Assembly: GCA_913774845.1 (NCBI GenBank)
Contig: CAJYJO010000023.1
Location: 1 to 39,442, forward strand
Source of the DNA: an uncultured Microbacterium sp.
GTDB taxonomy: Bacteria; Actinomycetota; Actinomycetes; Actinomycetales; Microbacteriaceae
Length of the DNA: 39,442 bases
Reading direction: 5' to 3'
Positions 38,433 to 39,442 of the stretch are shown here, piece by piece (position 1 is the first letter of the stretch; each line of letters opens with the position of its first letter). The notes under the pieces were generated by a model. The model was given only the letters and a program-made list of their open reading frames with translations. It searched no databases and was not told where the DNA came from. Position numbers and translations under genes: made by a program.

Positions 38433-38462
38433 CTGTCGCTTCGGGGCTGCGCGAAGCGACAG
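38433..38462 (+). terminator. terminator between rsmB and rpe
   Basis: CTGTCGCTTCG pairs perfectly with CGAAGCGACAG (11 bp) around an 8-base loop; GGG/CCC pairs can extend it outward. It is followed by TCCCC and has no U-tract. Confidence 0.65.
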
Positions 38463-38494
38463 TCCCCGGCGTCTCAGCGCTCGGCGGCGGCGCG

Positions 38495-38500
38495 GATAAT
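38495..38500 (+). promoter_or_regulatory. putative -10 box of rpe (GATAAT), implying a leaderless mRNA
   Basis: GATAAT is followed by six bases (GGACGG) and then the GTG start at 38507, so transcription would begin at or next to the start codon. No Shine-Dalgarno site precedes the GTG. Confidence 0.55.
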
Positions 38501-38506
38501 GGACGG

Positions 38507-39178
38507 GTGCCTATCGACGCCCCGCGTATCAACCCGAGCATCCTCGCCGCCGACTTCGTGAACATGCAGGCCGAGCTGGCCCGCATCGCGGGAGCCGACT
38601 TCGTGCACGTCGATGTGATGGACAACCATTTCGTCCCCAACCTCACCTTCGGCCCGCAAATGGTCACCCGCATCCAGGAGACGAGCCCGGTGCCGCTCGA
38701 CGTGCACCTGATGATCGACGACCCCGACCGCTGGGCTCCGGCATACGCCGAGCTGGGCGCGGCATCCGTCACCTTCCACCTCGAAGCCGCCGCGTCGCCG
38801 GTGGCGTTGGCCCGCGAGCTGCGATCGATCGGCGCACGCGCGGGCGTCGCGGTCAAGCCCGGCACTCCCGTCGAGAACCTGTTCGACGTCCTGAACGAGT
38901 TCGACCAGATCCTCGTCATGACCGTGGAGCCGGGCTTCGGTGGCCAGTCCTTCATGCCCGAGACGATGCCCAAGCTGCGCGCCCTCGCCGACGAGGCGAA
39001 GCGGCGCGGCTCGAGCGTGTGGCTGCAGGTCGACGGCGGCATCGGCGAATCGACGATCGCCCAGGCCGCCGAGGCCGGGGCCGACACCTTCGTCGCCGGA
39101 TCCGCGGTGTTCGGCGCCGACGACCCAGACCGCGCGATCCAGGCGCTGCGCGCCTCGGCGTCCCGCCACCGCCACTGA
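38507..39178 (+). CDS. rpe: ribulose-phosphate 3-epimerase
   Basis: Rpe interconverts ribulose 5-phosphate and xylulose 5-phosphate in the pentose phosphate pathway. The 223-residue TIM barrel has INPSILAADF, HVDVMDNHFVPNLTFGP with metal ligands, LDVHLMIDDP, VMTVEPGFGGQSFMP and the phosphate-binding VDGGIGESTI and FVAGSAVFG. The GTG at 38507 gives VPIDAPRINPSIL, the usual family start. It is followed directly by the palindromic repeats. Confidence 0.96.
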   Translation: MPIDAPRINPSILAADFVNMQAELARIAGADFVHVDVMDNHFVPNLTFGPQMVTRIQETSPVPLDVHLMIDDPDRWAPAYAELGAASVTFHLEAAASPVALARELRSIGARAGVAVKPGTPVENLFDVLNEFDQILVMTVEPGFGGQSFMPETMPKLRALADEAKRRGSSVWLQVDGGIGESTIAQAAEAGADTFVAGSAVFGADDPDRAIQALRASASRHRH

Positions 39179-39179
39179 C

Positions 39180-39275
39180 CCTGCGCCGACACGAGTCGCG
39201 ATAAACGCCTGCGCGAGTGAGACACGGCGCCTCCGGCCGTGTCTCACTCGGCGGAGCGTTTATCGCGGCCTCGGC
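39180..39275. repeat. 96-base direct repeat, copy 1, containing a 71-base palindrome
   Basis: The unit begins two bases after the rpe stop codon. Within it, 39197-39267 is a long inverted repeat. CGCGATAAACGC (39197-39208) pairs with GCGTTTATCGCG (39256-39267). CGAGTGAGACACGGC (39214-39228) pairs with GCCGTGTCTCACTCG (39236-39250) around a GCCTCCG loop. The two stems are separated by a 5x5 internal loop. It could act as the rpe terminator, but its size and exact duplication suggest a palindromic repeat element. Confidence 0.9.
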
Positions 39276-39346
39276 TCCCGCGCCTCGGCCCCGGCTCCCG
39301 GCCCCTGCCCCCGCGCCGCGGCCCCGTCCCGGTCTCGGCCCCGGCT

Positions 39347-39442
39347 CCTGCGCCGACACGAGTCGCGATAAACGCCTGCGCGAGTGAGACACGGCGCCTC
39401 CGGCCGTGTCTCACTCGGCGGAGCGTTTATCGCGGCCTCGGC
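39347..39442. repeat. 96-base direct repeat, copy 2, cut by the window end
   Basis: This is identical to 39180-39275 base for base as far as the window goes. Its palindrome lies at 39364-39434. The 71 bases between the copies (39276-39346) are C/G-rich with CGGCCCCGGCTCC-like direct repeats and hold no gene. The period is 167 bases, and the element may continue past the window. Confidence 0.9.

Noticed and set aside
38952-39392. A minus-strand frame running through rpe and the terminal repeats
   Set aside because: It owes its length to the repeat and to rpe codon bias, and the protein shows no family features.
39180-39442. Possible CRISPR array
   Set aside because: The repeats are 96 bases with a 71-base spacer, contain very long palindromes and number only two. 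No cas gene is nearby.

Overview
The window is chromosomal DNA from a very GC-rich actinobacterium, most likely Microbacteriaceae and probably Microbacterium. Three things point there: third positions are almost all G or C; GTG and TTG starts are frequent; and gene order follows the actinobacterial blocks alaS-ruvX-mltG-aroE-aroC-aroK-aroB, efp-nusB, pyrR-pyrB-pyrC-carA-carB-pyrF-(mIHF)gmk-rpoZ and metK-priA-fmt-rsmB-rpe. No rRNA, tRNA, insertion sequence, prophage or CRISPR array is visible. No gene-free stretch exceeds about 265 bases.

Layout. (1) 156-10418, + strand: ribosomal protein S4, a small membrane-anchored protein, alanyl-tRNA synthetase, RuvX, the MltG murein transglycosylase, then shikimate-pathway genes aroE, aroC, aroK, aroB and a GNAT acetyltransferase, mostly overlapping or tightly spaced. 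(2) 10567-16072: a quinate/shikimate catabolic cluster between aroB and efp. Leftward are an MHS-type transporter, an NAD-type quinate/shikimate dehydrogenase and a TetR repressor. Rightward are a two-domain 3-dehydroshikimate dehydratase (QuiC type) and a type II dehydroquinase. Two near-identical inverted repeats, one in each outward promoter region, look like TetR operators. (3) 16145-20176: EF-P, NusB and a large SNF2-type helicase. (4) 20216-22350: a small tautomerase, divergent from a protein joining a metallo-beta-lactamase-like domain to a Rieske domain. (5) 22545-32113: a tightly overlapping pyrimidine operon (pyrR, pyrB, pyrC, a PH-like membrane protein, carA, carB, pyrF) ending in a guanylate kinase fused to an mIHF-type DNA-binding domain. 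A PyrR-binding RNA hairpin covers the pyrR ribosome-binding site. (6) 32263-39178: rpoZ, metK, a degenerate PriA, fmt, rsmB and rpe. (7) 39180-39442: two exact copies of a 96-base repeat, each folding into a 71-base palindrome, with a 167-base period and cut by the window end.

How the genes fit together. Biosynthetic shikimate enzymes and the catabolic island share 3-dehydroquinate and 3-dehydroshikimate. The island can import shikimate or quinate, oxidise it and drain 3-dehydroshikimate to protocatechuate. Its dehydroquinase is the only one in the window and may serve both directions. The pyrimidine operon is probably self-regulated by PyrR at translation.

The most unusual observations are the mIHF-guanylate kinase fusion, the TetR-controlled catabolic island inside a core biosynthetic locus, the terminal palindromic repeats, and an octamer GGATGCCR found about 70 times on both strands, in genes and between them, far above a simple composition estimate.
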